A stretch of 64,000 nucleotides of DNA from Chitinophagales bacterium (GCA_016787045.1 JAEUVA010000012.1:168182-232181); one strand, 5' to 3'; shown: positions 39,489 through 49,613, counted from the first letter of the stretch. A program made the numbers and translations. The notes: a model not told the origin generated them from the letters alone.

Positions 39489-39577
39489 GGTATGGGTTTA
39501 TCTGATTAGTGAGAATACTGAAAAACGTGCAAATAAAAAATCGTACCTTTTGAAATGCCTTTTACTTTTGCTTTGTT

Positions 39578-40093
39578 ATGTATATTGCTAAACCCGACCC
39601 CAACGAGTACGCCCCTTATTACGAACCATACATCAACAAAGTACAACCAGATAATTTGCTTGAAGTACTCCACCTACATACTGATTCCTTTACAGATTTC
39701 ATAAAAAGTATTCCCGAGCAAAAAGCTGACTATGCTTATGCCGCTAAAAAGTGGACAGTCAAAGAAGTACTACTTCACATTATAGATGCCGAACGAATTT
39801 TTGCCTACCGTGCCTTGCGCTTTGCGCGAAACGACAAAACCGAGTTACCAGGTTTTGACGAAAACGATTATGTACCATTTAGTAATGCCGGTGTACGCAG
39901 TTTATCTTCCATAGTAGAAGAGTTTACTGCTGTGCGCTATGCCACAATTACCCTCTTCAATAGTTTTGACGAAGCAGCTTTTATGCGAAGCGGCATTGCC
40001 AGTAATAACACCATGAGTGTACGCGCTTTGGGTTTTGTGCTAATTGGCCATGCAGAGCACCACCGGCAGATTCTGATAGAAAGATACTGGTAA
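39578..40093 (+). CDS. DinB-family (four-helix bundle) protein
   Basis: 171 residues. The pattern AAKKWTVKEVLLHIIDAERI, the middle helix ARNDKTELPGFDENDYVP and the C-terminal GFVLIGHAEHHRQILIERYW give the three His-containing helices of the DinB/YfiT metal-binding fold, here His at LLHI, GHAEHH and the C-terminal part. DinB-like proteins are metal-dependent, many of them thiol-transferases. In organisms that make bacillithiol some act as bacillithiol S-transferases (BstA). With bshC in the same window that role is plausible but not proven. It stands alone, with 116 bp to the promoter-distal side of mfd. Confidence 0.85.
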   Translation: MYIAKPDPNEYAPYYEPYINKVQPDNLLEVLHLHTDSFTDFIKSIPEQKADYAYAAKKWTVKEVLLHIIDAERIFAYRALRFARNDKTELPGFDENDYVPFSNAGVRSLSSIVEEFTAVRYATITLFNSFDEAAFMRSGIASNNTMSVRALGFVLIGHAEHHRQILIERYW

Positions 40094-40229
40094 CCCCAAC
40101 GACACTTAAACCGTTGGCCGAGTGTAAAAGTACATGGAGCAACTTCATAACGGTTTAAATACAGCCGTTATATTCGCGCTACAACAATCACCCCATCACA
40201 GATAGACTTTGATGGGGTTAAACTATTTT

Positions 40230-43200
40230 ATGACTTTAGAAGAAATCATCATTCACTACAGTGAAACTCCCCAACTCCGGCAATTACAAGAACTACTAAA
40301 AGAAGATTCAAAAGATATTTTCCTAAGTGGCCTCATTGGTTCTCAAGATGCTTTTGTAGCTGCCGCTACTTTCAAGCAAAACGACTTTAATCACTTGTTT
40401 GTATTGAGCGATAAAGAGGAAGCTGCCTACTTTCAAAACAATCTCAAGAGTTTATTGGGTAATAAAGATGTTTTCTTCTTTCCCGATAGTTTCAAACGCC
40501 CACAAGATTACAGTGAATTAAACAACAACAACGTACTGCTGCGTACAGAGAGCGTGAACCGAATCAGCAATTCTACCACCAACAAAGAACTGGTGGTTAC
40601 ATACCCCGAAGCATTGCTTGAAAAAGTAGTGAAGGCAGAAGCGCTCAACGAGCAAACGCTTCGGCTGCAAGTCAACGAAAAGTTAGATATTGATTTTATG
40701 ATTGACTTGCTCGTAGGGTTTGAGTTTGAGCGAGTGGACTTTGTGTATGAGCCGGGACAGTTTAGCATACGTGGCGATATTGTAGATGTGTTTTCTTTTG
40801 GCAATGAGTTTCCGTATCGCGTAGAGCTATTTGGAAATGAGATAGAAAGCATCCGCACCTTTGACCCACTCACACAGTTGAGTCAAAAGAAAATAGCCAG
40901 CGTAACTATTGTACCCAACATTCAAACGCATTTCAGCTACGAAAAGAAAACCTCAGTGCTAGAGGTATTGCCACCCAACACTTTGATATGGATAAAGGAC
41001 GCGCAGATATTGATGGAGGTATTTGCACAGTGCATGGAGAAAGCAAAAAAGATACAGCCGGCCATTAAAAAAAATCGTATAGAACATCCAAACCACCCAC
41101 TGTTAGAAGGAGAACCGGAAGATGTATTTCTATCACATGCCGATTTTCAAAAAGGGCTTTCGCGTTTTCGTTTAATTGAGTTTGGAAGAAACTCCGTTTA
41201 CAAAGCTGAAAACAAAATTGCTTTTCGTTCGCACCCGCAACCATCGTTCAACAAAAATTTTGATTTACTAATAAAGAATCTGCACGAGAACACCGAGGCC
41301 GGTTACACCAATTTGATTTTTGCCGAAAACCCCAAACAGATTGAACGCTTCTACGCCATATTTGAAGACCTTGACAAAAAGAGCGCGGCTGTTTCTCCCC
41401 TCCCTTCTGGTGAGGGGTCGGTGGAGGGGCTTTTCACGCCTGTGCATGTCGGCATTCATCAGGGTTTTATTGATGAAGAATTGAAAATTTGTTTTTACAC
41501 CGATCACCAGATTTTTAATCGTTACCACAAATACAATTTGCGGCAGGGCTTCAGCAAAGACAAAGCCCTGTTGATGAAAACCCTGCGCGAGTTAAAACCC
41601 GGAGATTTTGTAACGCACATTGATCACGGTGTGGGTGTGTTTAGCGGCCTCGAAAAAATTGAAGTAGCCGGGCAATTGCAAGAAACCGTGCGGCTTATTT
41701 ATGCCGGAAACGACATTATGTATGTGGGCATTCAATCGCTGCACAAAATATCGAAGTATGTAGGTAAGGATGGCGAAAGCCCGCGCGTAAACAAACTAGG
41801 TACCGATACTTGGAGCAACCTTAAAAAGAAAACGAAGAAGCGAATCAAAGAACTCGCTTTCGACTTAATTCAACTTTATGCCAAGCGCAAAGCATCAAAG
41901 GGTTTTCAGTTTTCGCCCGATGGATATATGCAAAACGAATTAGAAGCATCTTTTATGTATGAAGACACACCGGATCAGGCCAAAGCCACCGAAGATGTGA
42001 AACGCGATATGGAGGCCACTTCGCCTATGGATAGATTGGTGTGTGGCGATGTGGGTTTTGGAAAAACCGAAATTGCCATCCGCGCAGCATTCAAAGCAGC
42101 TACCGATGGCAAACAGGTGGCAGTGTTGGCGCCAACTACCATTCTGGTAATGCAACACGCTAAAACTTTCAAGGAGCGCTTGAGCGATTTTCCGGTAGAG
42201 ATTGATTACATCAACCGTTTTAAAAGCACAAAGGAGAAAAAAGAATTGTTGGAGCGCGTTGCCGATGGCAAGGTAAACATTATAGTGGGTACACATGCGC
42301 TGTTGGGTAAAAGTGTAAAATTCAAAGACCTTGGGTTGATGATAATTGACGAAGAACAAAAATTTGGGGTAGGCGCAAAAGAAACTTTGAAAACCATAAA
42401 AGCGAATGTAGATACCCTTACGCTTACCGCCACTCCTATTCCGCGCACACTTTCGTTCTCGCTGATGGGTGCGCGCGATTTAAGCATCATCAATACTCCT
42501 CCACCTAATCGCCAACCTATTACCACCGAAGTACATCCGCTAGACCCCGACTTGATTAAAGATGCCATAGAGTACGAGGTGTACCGTGGCGGGCAAGTGT
42601 TTTTTGTACACAACCGCGTGCGCGATATTGGTGAAGTAAAAGATATGCTGATGAAAATTGTACCGAATATTGATATTGGAGTTGCACACGGACAAATGGA
42701 TGGAGCGAATTTAGAAGAGGTACTGTTGAAGTTCGTGAACCGCGAGTACGATGTGTTGCTTTGCACCAACATTATTGAAAGTGGCATTGATATTTCTAAC
42801 GCCAACACCATCATCATTAACAATGCGCATCAGTTTGGGTTAAGCGATTTGCACCAGTTGCGTGGGCGAGTGGGGCGCAGCAATAAACATGCTTTCTGCT
42901 ATCTGTTTGCTCCGCCACTCAGCACACTCAGCAACGAAAGCAAACAGCGATTAAAAACCATTGAAGAATTTTCTGATTTAGGTAGCGGCTTCAACATTGC
43001 CATGCGCGATATGGACATACGCGGAGCAGGTAACATGTTGGGTGCCGAGCAAAGCGGTTTTATTGCCGAAATTGGTTTAGATGTATATCAAAAAATATTA
43101 GACGAAGCAGTGCGCGAATTGAAACAAACGGATTTTAAAGAACTATACAAAGAGGAGTTTGAACGCACCAACGATTACGTGCGCGATTGCGCCATAGAAA

Positions 43201-43637
43201 CCGATTTAGAAATGCTGATACCAAACGAATATGTATCGAACACCACCGAGCGCATGTTGCTATACCGCGAGCTGAACGACATTAAAGATGAAGGTGGACT
43301 GAAAAAATTTGAAGACCAACTACACGACCGTTTTGGCCCTGTGCCCGAATCGGTGTATGAATTGTTTGAAGCCATGCGTATGAAATGGATGGCTACCAAA
43401 CTGGGTATGGAACAAATTATTTTGAAAGGAAAAACCATGCGTTGTTACTTTGTAGCTAATCAGGAATCGAGTTTTTACAAGAGCACCGTATTCAGTAAAA
43501 TATTGGAGTATGTGCAACAACACCGCCAGGGCATTTACCTCCGCGAAACCGAAAAGTTTCTGGTGCTTACGTTTGAGGGAGTGAAGACAATGAAGGAAGC
43601 AGAGGGCAGACTAGAAAGCGTCAGCAAATTTGTGTAA
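40230..43637 (+). CDS. mfd: transcription-repair coupling factor Mfd
   Basis: 1135 residues from the ATG at 40230. Starts at 40212 (ATG) and 40209 (TTG) are also in frame. UvrB-like N-terminal domains run to about residue 380. The RNA-polymerase-interacting (CarD-like) domain is at about 455-520 (GDFVTHIDHGVGVFSGLEKI). The RecG-like translocase follows, with Walker A GDVGFGKTEIA, IIDEEQKFGVGAKE and TATPIPRTLSFSLMGARDLS, then the TRG motif and the C-terminal inhibitory domain. Mfd removes stalled RNA polymerase and recruits UvrA. An in-frame palindromic element adds about 12 residues near position 390 (41395-41430), in a loop before the RNAP-interacting domain. A terminator follows at 43646. 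The exact start is uncertain. Confidence 0.95.
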   Translation: MTLEEIIIHYSETPQLRQLQELLKEDSKDIFLSGLIGSQDAFVAAATFKQNDFNHLFVLSDKEEAAYFQNNLKSLLGNKDVFFFPDSFKRPQDYSELNNNNVLLRTESVNRISNSTTNKELVVTYPEALLEKVVKAEALNEQTLRLQVNEKLDIDFMIDLLVGFEFERVDFVYEPGQFSIRGDIVDVFSFGNEFPYRVELFGNEIESIRTFDPLTQLSQKKIASVTIVPNIQTHFSYEKKTSVLEVLPPNTLIWIKDAQILMEVFAQCMEKAKKIQPAIKKNRIEHPNHPLLEGEPEDVFLSHADFQKGLSRFRLIEFGRNSVYKAENKIAFRSHPQPSFNKNFDLLIKNLHENTEAGYTNLIFAENPKQIERFYAIFEDLDKKSAAVSPLPSGEGSVEGLFTPVHVGIHQGFIDEELKICFYTDHQIFNRYHKYNLRQGFSKDKALLMKTLRELKPGDFVTHIDHGVGVFSGLEKIEVAGQLQETVRLIYAGNDIMYVGIQSLHKISKYVGKDGESPRVNKLGTDTWSNLKKKTKKRIKELAFDLIQLYAKRKASKGFQFSPDGYMQNELEASFMYEDTPDQAKATEDVKRDMEATSPMDRLVCGDVGFGKTEIAIRAAFKAATDGKQVAVLAPTTILVMQHAKTFKERLSDFPVEIDYINRFKSTKEKKELLERVADGKVNIIVGTHALLGKSVKFKDLGLMIIDEEQKFGVGAKETLKTIKANVDTLTLTATPIPRTLSFSLMGARDLSIINTPPPNRQPITTEVHPLDPDLIKDAIEYEVYRGGQVFFVHNRVRDIGEVKDMLMKIVPNIDIGVAHGQMDGANLEEVLLKFVNREYDVLLCTNIIESGIDISNANTIIINNAHQFGLSDLHQLRGRVGRSNKHAFCYLFAPPLSTLSNESKQRLKTIEEFSDLGSGFNIAMRDMDIRGAGNMLGAEQSGFIAEIGLDVYQKILDEAVRELKQTDFKELYKEEFERTNDYVRDCAIETDLEMLIPNEYVSNTTERMLLYRELNDIKDEGGLKKFEDQLHDRFGPVPESVYELFEAMRMKWMATKLGMEQIILKGKTMRCYFVANQESSFYKSTVFSKILEYVQQHRQGIYLRETEKFLVLTFEGVKTMKEAEGRLESVSKFV
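41395..41430 (+). repeat. palindromic element inserted in frame in mfd
   Basis: CCCCTCC at 41397-41403 pairs with GGAGGGG at 41423-41429. The middle, TTCTGGTGAGGGGTCGG, has an alternative shorter pairing. The encoded peptide is SPLPSGEGSVEG. This C-rich/G-rich palindrome resembles elements normally found between genes of Bacteroidota, but here it lies inside an essential-type repair gene without breaking the frame. It falls in a variable loop of Mfd. Confidence 0.65.
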
Positions 43638-43645
43638 AAATTTAT

Positions 43646-43676
43646 AAAAAAGCCCCACATCTCTGCGGGGCTTTTG
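43646..43676 (+). terminator. rho-independent terminator after mfd
   Basis: AGCCCC at 43651-43656 pairs with GGGGCT at 43667-43672. An A run lies before and a T run after, 14 bp after the mfd stop. It may also work for the convergent HNH gene. Confidence 0.8.
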
Positions 43677-43775
43677 CCTGATTTTGGTTAGCAAGAATAT
43701 CTTCTTACAAGACCAAATATGGTACAATAGGCAACGGCAAAAAAGCCGCGTTTGCCCTATTTCTTACTGTTGTTA

Positions 43776-44375
43776 TCAAACCTTAATGTGCGACCAATTT
43801 TCTCCGGTTTTAATTCGGTGTATCTGCATATCGCTAACGTTAAACGTCTTTGCTATACGAGCAATTGTATTTTTCCTGTTAGGGTCTAAGAGCATCCGTT
43901 TAATACGCATTACATCTGTAGAAGAAAGTTTGTACCCCTGATGCTCCTTGCTTTTATGCAATTTTTTCAAACTCTCCTGCACTATGGGCGATTTTTTCCA
44001 GTGCTCCCACCACTCCTCTTTGGTCACCCATTTGAGGTTAGATGGGCGGTTATTAGTTTTGTTTTGATCTAAGTGGATAATAAACTTTTGATCGGGTGTA
44101 GGTGGATCTAAGAAACACTCCGCAATAATCTTGTGAATCAAAACAGCCAGATTGGCTTTACCTCCAAAGGGTTTTAATTTTAGCGCCAAATACCCCTCAT
44201 GTTTACTCCCTACGGGTATTCCTTCATTGATATCTTCCTCATAAGATATCACTCTACCGAAGTTCGTAGCAGCATAGTTTTTTTTCAATCGTAATGCCGA
44301 TAAAGATTGGATGGGTTTCCAGCGTTCATAAGGCAATAAACCTTTTCGCTTTGTCATAGTTGCAGTAGTACTCAT
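43776..44375 (-). CDS. HNH endonuclease-like protein with C-terminal HTH
   Basis: 199 residues. Residues about 18-60 match a NUMOD4-like module (RWKPI and NFGRVISYEEDI). Residues about 80-125 contain an HNH_3-type core, with IHKIIAECFLDP, HLDQNKTNNRPSNLKWVTKE and EHWKKS supplying the two conserved His/Asn positions. The C-terminal 55 residues (LSSTDVMRIKRMLL, ARIAKTFNVSDMQIHRIKTG) are a helix-turn-helix. The layout is that of phage and intron homing-type nucleases. No intron, intein or phage gene is nearby. It lies in the gap between mfd and uvrA, on the uvrA strand, 39 bp from the uvrA stop. Nuclease function is inferred from the family only. Confidence 0.8.
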   Translation of the reverse strand: MSTTATMTKRKGLLPYERWKPIQSLSALRLKKNYAATNFGRVISYEEDINEGIPVGSKHEGYLALKLKPFGGKANLAVLIHKIIAECFLDPPTPDQKFIIHLDQNKTNNRPSNLKWVTKEEWWEHWKKSPIVQESLKKLHKSKEHQGYKLSSTDVMRIKRMLLDPNRKNTIARIAKTFNVSDMQIHRIKTGENWSHIKV

Positions 44376-44413
44376 AATTTCAATTAGGTAAACGAAACAA
44401 TTGCTACACTAAA

Positions 44414-47323
44414 TTATGCAGAGAATTCTTCTCTCAAAAACTGTGCAGTAAAACTGGTCTTGTTCTGCGCCACTTGCTCGGGAGTACCTGTAGCCACTAC
44501 TGTTCCACCTCTGTGCCCTCCTTCGGGGCCTATATCAATAAGGTAATCACAAACTTTGATAACATCTAAGTTATGTTCAATGACCAAAACCGTATTTCCT
44601 TTTTGCACCAAACGATTTAATACATCTAACAAAACGCGTATATCTTCAAAATGCAAGCCGGTGGTGGGCTCATCTAATATGTAAAATGTTTTGCCGGTAT
44701 CTTTTTTAGAAAGCTCAGCAGCCAACTTTACCCGTTGTGCTTCTCCCCCACTCAGAGTAGTACTGCTTTGCCCAAGGCGCAAGTAGCCCAAGCCCACGTC
44801 ATGTAGTGTTTTCAGCTTTGGATATATAGATGGTATGCTCTCAAAAAAAGAAAGCGAATCCTCTACCGTCATATTCAATACATCGCTAATAGATTTTCCT
44901 TTGTAACGCACTTCCAATGTTTCGCGGTTATATCTTTTTCCATTACACTTTTCGCAGAGCACTTCCACATTGGGCAAAAAATTCATTTCAATCACCTTCA
45001 TGCCACCACCGCCACATTCTTCACATCTTCCGCCTTTCACATTAAACGAAAAACGCCCCGGTTGGTATCCCCGAATTTTTGCTTCGGGCAGAATGGCAAA
45101 AAGCCGTCTTATTTCATCAAACACTTTGATATAAGTAACGGGGTTACTTCTGGGCGTTCGGCCTATCGGGCTTTGATCTATATCAATTACTTTATCAATA
45201 TGTTCAAGCCCTTCGATTTTTTTGTACGCTAATGGTTTGTACCGTCCGTTGTAAACATAATTGTGCAAAATGGGATACAAGGTCTCATTAATCAGCGAGC
45301 TTTTGCCGCTTCCGGAAACTCCTGTTACTCCAACAAAACAACCGAGCGGAATATCAAGATTCACCTCCTTTAAGTTGTTTCCTTTAGCTCCGGTCAACTT
45401 TAAAAAATGTCCGTTCCCTTTTTTCCGTTCAGCAGGGATTTCAATTTTCAGTTTACCCGATAAAAATTTTGCCGTAGTACTTCCTTGCCGCAAAAAATCA
45501 TGTGGTGTACCTGCGGCTACAATTTTACCTCCGTGTTCTCCGGCTTTGGGCCCTATGTCAATAATGTAATCGCATTCCAACATAACATCTTTGTCATGCT
45601 CAACCACCAACACGGTATTTGGGTTTGCCGCTAATTGCTTGAGTGCGGCAATCAGTTTGCGATTATCGCGCTGATGTAATCCTATGCTCGGCTCATCTAA
45701 AATATAGGTGATGCCGGATAACTGAGAGCCGATTTGTGTGGCTAAGCGTATACGCTGGCTTTCGCCACCACTCAAACTCTTTGCCGGACGATCTAATGCC
45801 AAGTAATCTAAACCCACATCTAAAATAAACCCTATGCGTGCTCTAATCTCTTTCAATAAGTCTTTCGCTATCAGATTTTGCTTTTCGGTGAGCCGGGCTT
45901 CTATACCTTCAAAGCACTTTTGCAAATCGGTCAAATCCATTTGGGCCAATTCTCCAATGTGTTTGCCATCTATCTTAAACCACAAACTCTCTTTTTTGAG
46001 GCGGGTTCCCTGGCAGGTTGGGCAGGGGTGTGTTTCCATAAACCCTTCAGCCCAATTGCGAATAGCATCTGAAGTGGTGAACTTGAAACATCGTTTCAGC
46101 AAACCCACCAAGCCACCTTTTTGGAGAGTGTACCAACGGTCGTCATAATCATCAATCGCAAAGTCTTCGTCTTCTAAAATTTCGGCATCTGCATCGCCAT
46201 ACAAAATGTATTGCAGAGCATTGTCGGGTATTTTTGCTACTGAGTCACTTAAACTGAACTTGAACTTTTTTGCAATAGAAGCCAACTCTCTGAATAGTGC
46301 GTTGTCGCGAGCTTCTCCAAGTGGCAAAATGCCGCCTTTGTTGATGGATACTTTATCATCCGGTATTATCACCTTGTTACTCACCTCATACGTTACCCCC
46401 AAGCCATTGCAGGTATTACAGGCACCATAAGGCGAGTTAAACGAAAAGGTGTTGGGTGATGGCTCCTCGTAACTGATACCGGAGTCAATGCACATCAAAT
46501 GCTTGCTGAAGCTAAACACTTCGTTGCTTTCCGTATCCACTAACTGAATTAAACCCTTGCCGGCTTTCATGCCTTGCGAAACTGCAGCACGTATTCTATC
46601 ACGAGAGGCGCTTTCAACTATCAAGCGGTCAATAATCAATTCTATATCGTGCACTACATACCTATCTAGTTGCATTTTGGGTTTCACATCTTCTATTTGC
46701 CCATCAATGCGAATTTTTAAATATCCTTGTTTACGAACTTGCTCAAACAACTCCCGATAATGCCCTTTGCGGCCTCTAACAATGGGTGCCAACACCATTA
46801 CTTTTTTGCCGCTGTGATTTTCCAGTAGTATATCTATGATTTGCTCCTCGGTAAACTTGACCATCTTTTTACCGGTTACGTAAGAGTATGCTTCTCCGGC
46901 ACGTGCAAAAAGCAAACGCATAAAGTCGTAAATCTCCGTAACAGTTCCTACCGTACTCCGTGGGTTTCTATTCACCGATTTTTGCTCTATGGATATAACC
47001 GGAGAAAGTCCGGTTATCTTATCTACATCGGGGCGCTCATAGCCACCTATAAATTGGCGGGCATAGGCCGAAAAAGAATCTAAATATCTACGCTGACCTT
47101 CGTTGTAAATGGTATCAAAAGCCAATGATGATTTGCCGCTGCCCGATATGCCTGTGATAACCACCAACTGGTTACGAGGAATGCTGATATCTACATTTTT
47201 TAGATTATGAACTCTTGCTCCGTAAACCTCAATAGTGTCTGGTTCAAGAGCAACATTATTCTGCAATTTTTCAGATGAAACCGTTTTTACTTCTGCTTCA
47301 TCCATCTTTTTCTTTCGGGCCAT
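44414..47323 (-). CDS. uvrA: excinuclease ABC subunit UvrA
   Basis: 969 residues, slightly longer than E. coli UvrA. Two ABC modules are seen: Walker A VVITGISGSGKSSLAFDT with signature KSLSGGESQRIRLATQIG, and GVTGVSGSGKSSLINETLY with TTLSGGEAQRVKLAAEL. The zinc modules are CNTCNGLG, CPTCQGTR and CEECGGGG with CEKCNGKR. The N-terminal 14 residues (RKKKMDEAEVKTVS) are a lysine/acidic tail absent from most homologues. UvrA finds bulky DNA lesions with UvrB and is recruited by Mfd, whose gene lies on the other side of the HNH gene. uvrB and uvrC are not in this window. Confidence 0.97.
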   Translation of the reverse strand: MARKKKMDEAEVKTVSSEKLQNNVALEPDTIEVYGARVHNLKNVDISIPRNQLVVITGISGSGKSSLAFDTIYNEGQRRYLDSFSAYARQFIGGYERPDVDKITGLSPVISIEQKSVNRNPRSTVGTVTEIYDFMRLLFARAGEAYSYVTGKKMVKFTEEQIIDILLENHSGKKVMVLAPIVRGRKGHYRELFEQVRKQGYLKIRIDGQIEDVKPKMQLDRYVVHDIELIIDRLIVESASRDRIRAAVSQGMKAGKGLIQLVDTESNEVFSFSKHLMCIDSGISYEEPSPNTFSFNSPYGACNTCNGLGVTYEVSNKVIIPDDKVSINKGGILPLGEARDNALFRELASIAKKFKFSLSDSVAKIPDNALQYILYGDADAEILEDEDFAIDDYDDRWYTLQKGGLVGLLKRCFKFTTSDAIRNWAEGFMETHPCPTCQGTRLKKESLWFKIDGKHIGELAQMDLTDLQKCFEGIEARLTEKQNLIAKDLLKEIRARIGFILDVGLDYLALDRPAKSLSGGESQRIRLATQIGSQLSGITYILDEPSIGLHQRDNRKLIAALKQLAANPNTVLVVEHDKDVMLECDYIIDIGPKAGEHGGKIVAAGTPHDFLRQGSTTAKFLSGKLKIEIPAERKKGNGHFLKLTGAKGNNLKEVNLDIPLGCFVGVTGVSGSGKSSLINETLYPILHNYVYNGRYKPLAYKKIEGLEHIDKVIDIDQSPIGRTPRSNPVTYIKVFDEIRRLFAILPEAKIRGYQPGRFSFNVKGGRCEECGGGGMKVIEMNFLPNVEVLCEKCNGKRYNRETLEVRYKGKSISDVLNMTVEDSLSFFESIPSIYPKLKTLHDVGLGYLRLGQSSTTLSGGEAQRVKLAAELSKKDTGKTFYILDEPTTGLHFEDIRVLLDVLNRLVQKGNTVLVIEHNLDVIKVCDYLIDIGPEGGHRGGTVVATGTPEQVAQNKTSFTAQFLREEFSA

Positions 47324-47425
47324 TTTAAATCAAGCGGGCGAAGCTAAGAAACGATTGAGAACCAAGAAAGGTTTTATATAAACTTAGTTGGTCAGCGAAA
47401 CCGCGCCAGTGTGTCAAATAAAACA

Positions 47426-47452
47426 ACACAGCCCCGAAATTCGGGGCTGTGT
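47426..47452 (-). terminator. rho-independent terminator after the PorE-like gene
   Basis: ACACAGCCCC and GGGGCTGTGT form a strong stem around a short GAAATTC loop. It lies 20 bp beyond the PorE-like stop, read leftward, with AT-rich flanks. It separates this locus from uvrA. Confidence 0.75.
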
Positions 47453-47471
47453 GCTATTGGATTAGTGTTTG

Positions 47472-49556
47472 TTATTTCTTTTTACCGTAAGTAAATCCGG
47501 GGCCGGTCTTTACTTGCTTCACCACCTCACCATAGGGCTCAAACTCGGGGGCATCTTCCGCTTTGTCAGGTATAATTTTGAATTCTACCCTACGGTTACG
47601 TGCTCTGCCTTCCGGATCGTCTTCACCACTTGGCAACTCGTTTGGAACGGCAGCCACATTTTCACCAAATGTTTTCACTGTAATACGGCTTTCTGCAATT
47701 CCCTTCTTCTTAATCAAGAAGGTTTTTACCTCGGTAGCTCTGCGTAGAGATAACTTGTCGTTATACTCGTTTGTTCCCTTGCTATCGGTGTGGCCTTGTA
47801 CTTCAACTGAGTATCCGGGGTTTGCATTAAGCACAGCAACCACGCTATCAATTTGTTTTTGATAGAAGTCTATCACGTTACTCTTATCAAATGCAAAGTA
47901 AACGTTTGGAATACGTACTTTTTTACGAACGATGGGGTCTAAGTAGAAAATTTGTTCAATGGTATCGCGCTCTTCATCTTCAGATACGGTTAGGTTATCT
48001 ATGGATGGCCAGTAGCCCTCTTTATTGCCGTTTATCTTGTATGAAGTACTTCTCTTTAAAGGAAATACAAATGGCTCTGAGGTAGTAATTGCATTTTGAA
48101 CAAACTCAAAATTATTACCGGCCACTTTGTACATAGATGCATCTACACTGGCTATTGGTGTGTTAGTAGCATCGCCACGTTTTACGTAGATAGCTTTTAG
48201 GAACACATCGCGTTGTACAATTACTGTCCAAATATCAAAGCAGCAGGTTTTGCCTCTTGGTGAGGTACTGCCCTCGCGGTTAGATACCATAAAGCCCTTA
48301 GCTGCTTTTTCATCTAAAGCGAAGTAAAGGTCTTCTGCACCAGAGTTAACCGGTACACCTACGTTTTGTACTGCTCCCCAGCTTCCTGGAGCACCTTTTA
48401 TTTTAAACACATCCATATTGCCTAAACCCGGGTGACCGTTTGAAGAGAAATAGAGTGTTTTGTTTTTCAAATCATAATGAGGGGTCATTTCATCGCCCGG
48501 GGTGTTTACTTCGGTACCGGCATTTTGTACAGCACCAAACGAGCCATCGCTGTTCATTTTGGCGTAGAAAACATCGTATCCACCACGGCCTGTGCGGTCG
48601 CTGGCAAAATAGAGCACCTCATTGCTTTCGCCATCTACTCCAAAAGCAGGTTGTGTAGTAGTGCCTTCGGCAAAGTTGAGCGATTTCAACTCTTCTGCAT
48701 CACCCCATTGCCCGTTGCTTTTTTTGCTGCGGTATAGTTTACACTTCATTTTATTTTCCAAGTTGGCATTTTGGTCGCACTTGGTGTAGATGATGGTATT
48801 CCCATCGCCACTCAACACTGCGTTACCTACCTGAGATTTGGGATCATTTGGCGGTACAGGCAGCATGGTTTTGTTAGTGTATGTATTTCCGCTCTTTTGT
48901 GCAGTAAAGATTGCGGAGTAGTGATCAAACTGGTTAGATGTGATGTTTACGGCTGTATCTGTTTTTTGAGAAGAGAACAATATACCGTCTTTCAATGGTT
49001 TTGGCGCGTAATCTTGTATGGCGTTATTTACCACACCCTGTGTGCGCTCTACCTTAATTTTTGTGGGCGATGCAATCAAAGCCATAGCCGTATCGCAACC
49101 TTCGCGCTCAACTTTGGCTAAGTTCTTATAGCTAACATCTTTCTTACCTAAAGTAACTTTGAGGTAGGCATCAAATGTCTTTTTTGCTTCTTCATATTTG
49201 CCGTTTGCCTTCTGCATTTGGCCGAGGTAGAACCAATCGTTTGGATAGGCATCTGCGTCTTTATCTACAGTGGCTTTGTAGTATTTTTCTGCTTGCACAT
49301 AGTCGCGCAGATAGCGGTTTACCTCGCCTAAGCGGTGAGTTACTTCTACTTTTTCGGGCTTGGCTTTGTACACATCCTCCAAGTACTGAGCTGCATTGTA
49401 GTAGCTGCCATCGTCCATTTTTTTGCGGGCAATTTTCAGCTTCTTTTTCCAGTTGTAGTTAGGGTACTTCTGTACGTTTTTGAGTTTAGCTTCTTCGCCC
49501 TGAGCATTAGCAAACATCACTAATGGCATCAACACAGCTAACAGAAAATATTTCAT
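47472..49556 (-). CDS. PorE-like OmpA-family protein (T9SS-associated)
   Basis: 694 residues from the ATG at 49556 (MKYFLLAVLMPLVMFANAQG, a signal peptide). An in-frame start four codons upstream adds nothing. The domain order is TPR at about residues 35-130 (LEDVYKAKPEKVEVTHRLGE), a PD40/WD40-like propeller at about 170-440 (VLYFASDRTGRGGYDVFYA), a carboxypeptidase-regulatory-like domain at about 455-540, and OmpA_C at about 560-665 (YSVEVQGHTDSKGTNEYN). This TPR-propeller-CRD-OmpA order is that of PorE, a peptidoglycan-binding T9SS periplasmic component that partners PorP. The PorP/SprF-family gene and a T9SS adhesin lie directly upstream. Confidence 0.85.
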   Translation of the reverse strand: MKYFLLAVLMPLVMFANAQGEEAKLKNVQKYPNYNWKKKLKIARKKMDDGSYYNAAQYLEDVYKAKPEKVEVTHRLGEVNRYLRDYVQAEKYYKATVDKDADAYPNDWFYLGQMQKANGKYEEAKKTFDAYLKVTLGKKDVSYKNLAKVEREGCDTAMALIASPTKIKVERTQGVVNNAIQDYAPKPLKDGILFSSQKTDTAVNITSNQFDHYSAIFTAQKSGNTYTNKTMLPVPPNDPKSQVGNAVLSGDGNTIIYTKCDQNANLENKMKCKLYRSKKSNGQWGDAEELKSLNFAEGTTTQPAFGVDGESNEVLYFASDRTGRGGYDVFYAKMNSDGSFGAVQNAGTEVNTPGDEMTPHYDLKNKTLYFSSNGHPGLGNMDVFKIKGAPGSWGAVQNVGVPVNSGAEDLYFALDEKAAKGFMVSNREGSTSPRGKTCCFDIWTVIVQRDVFLKAIYVKRGDATNTPIASVDASMYKVAGNNFEFVQNAITTSEPFVFPLKRSTSYKINGNKEGYWPSIDNLTVSEDEERDTIEQIFYLDPIVRKKVRIPNVYFAFDKSNVIDFYQKQIDSVVAVLNANPGYSVEVQGHTDSKGTNEYNDKLSLRRATEVKTFLIKKKGIAESRITVKTFGENVAAVPNELPSGEDDPEGRARNRRVEFKIIPDKAEDAPEFEPYGEVVKQVKTGPGFTYGKKK

Positions 49557-49613
49557 AGTTAGTTTCAATTTTCGTGGGTTAGGGAATTTAAGGTGCTTAG
49601 GTTTAGTTTGGTA

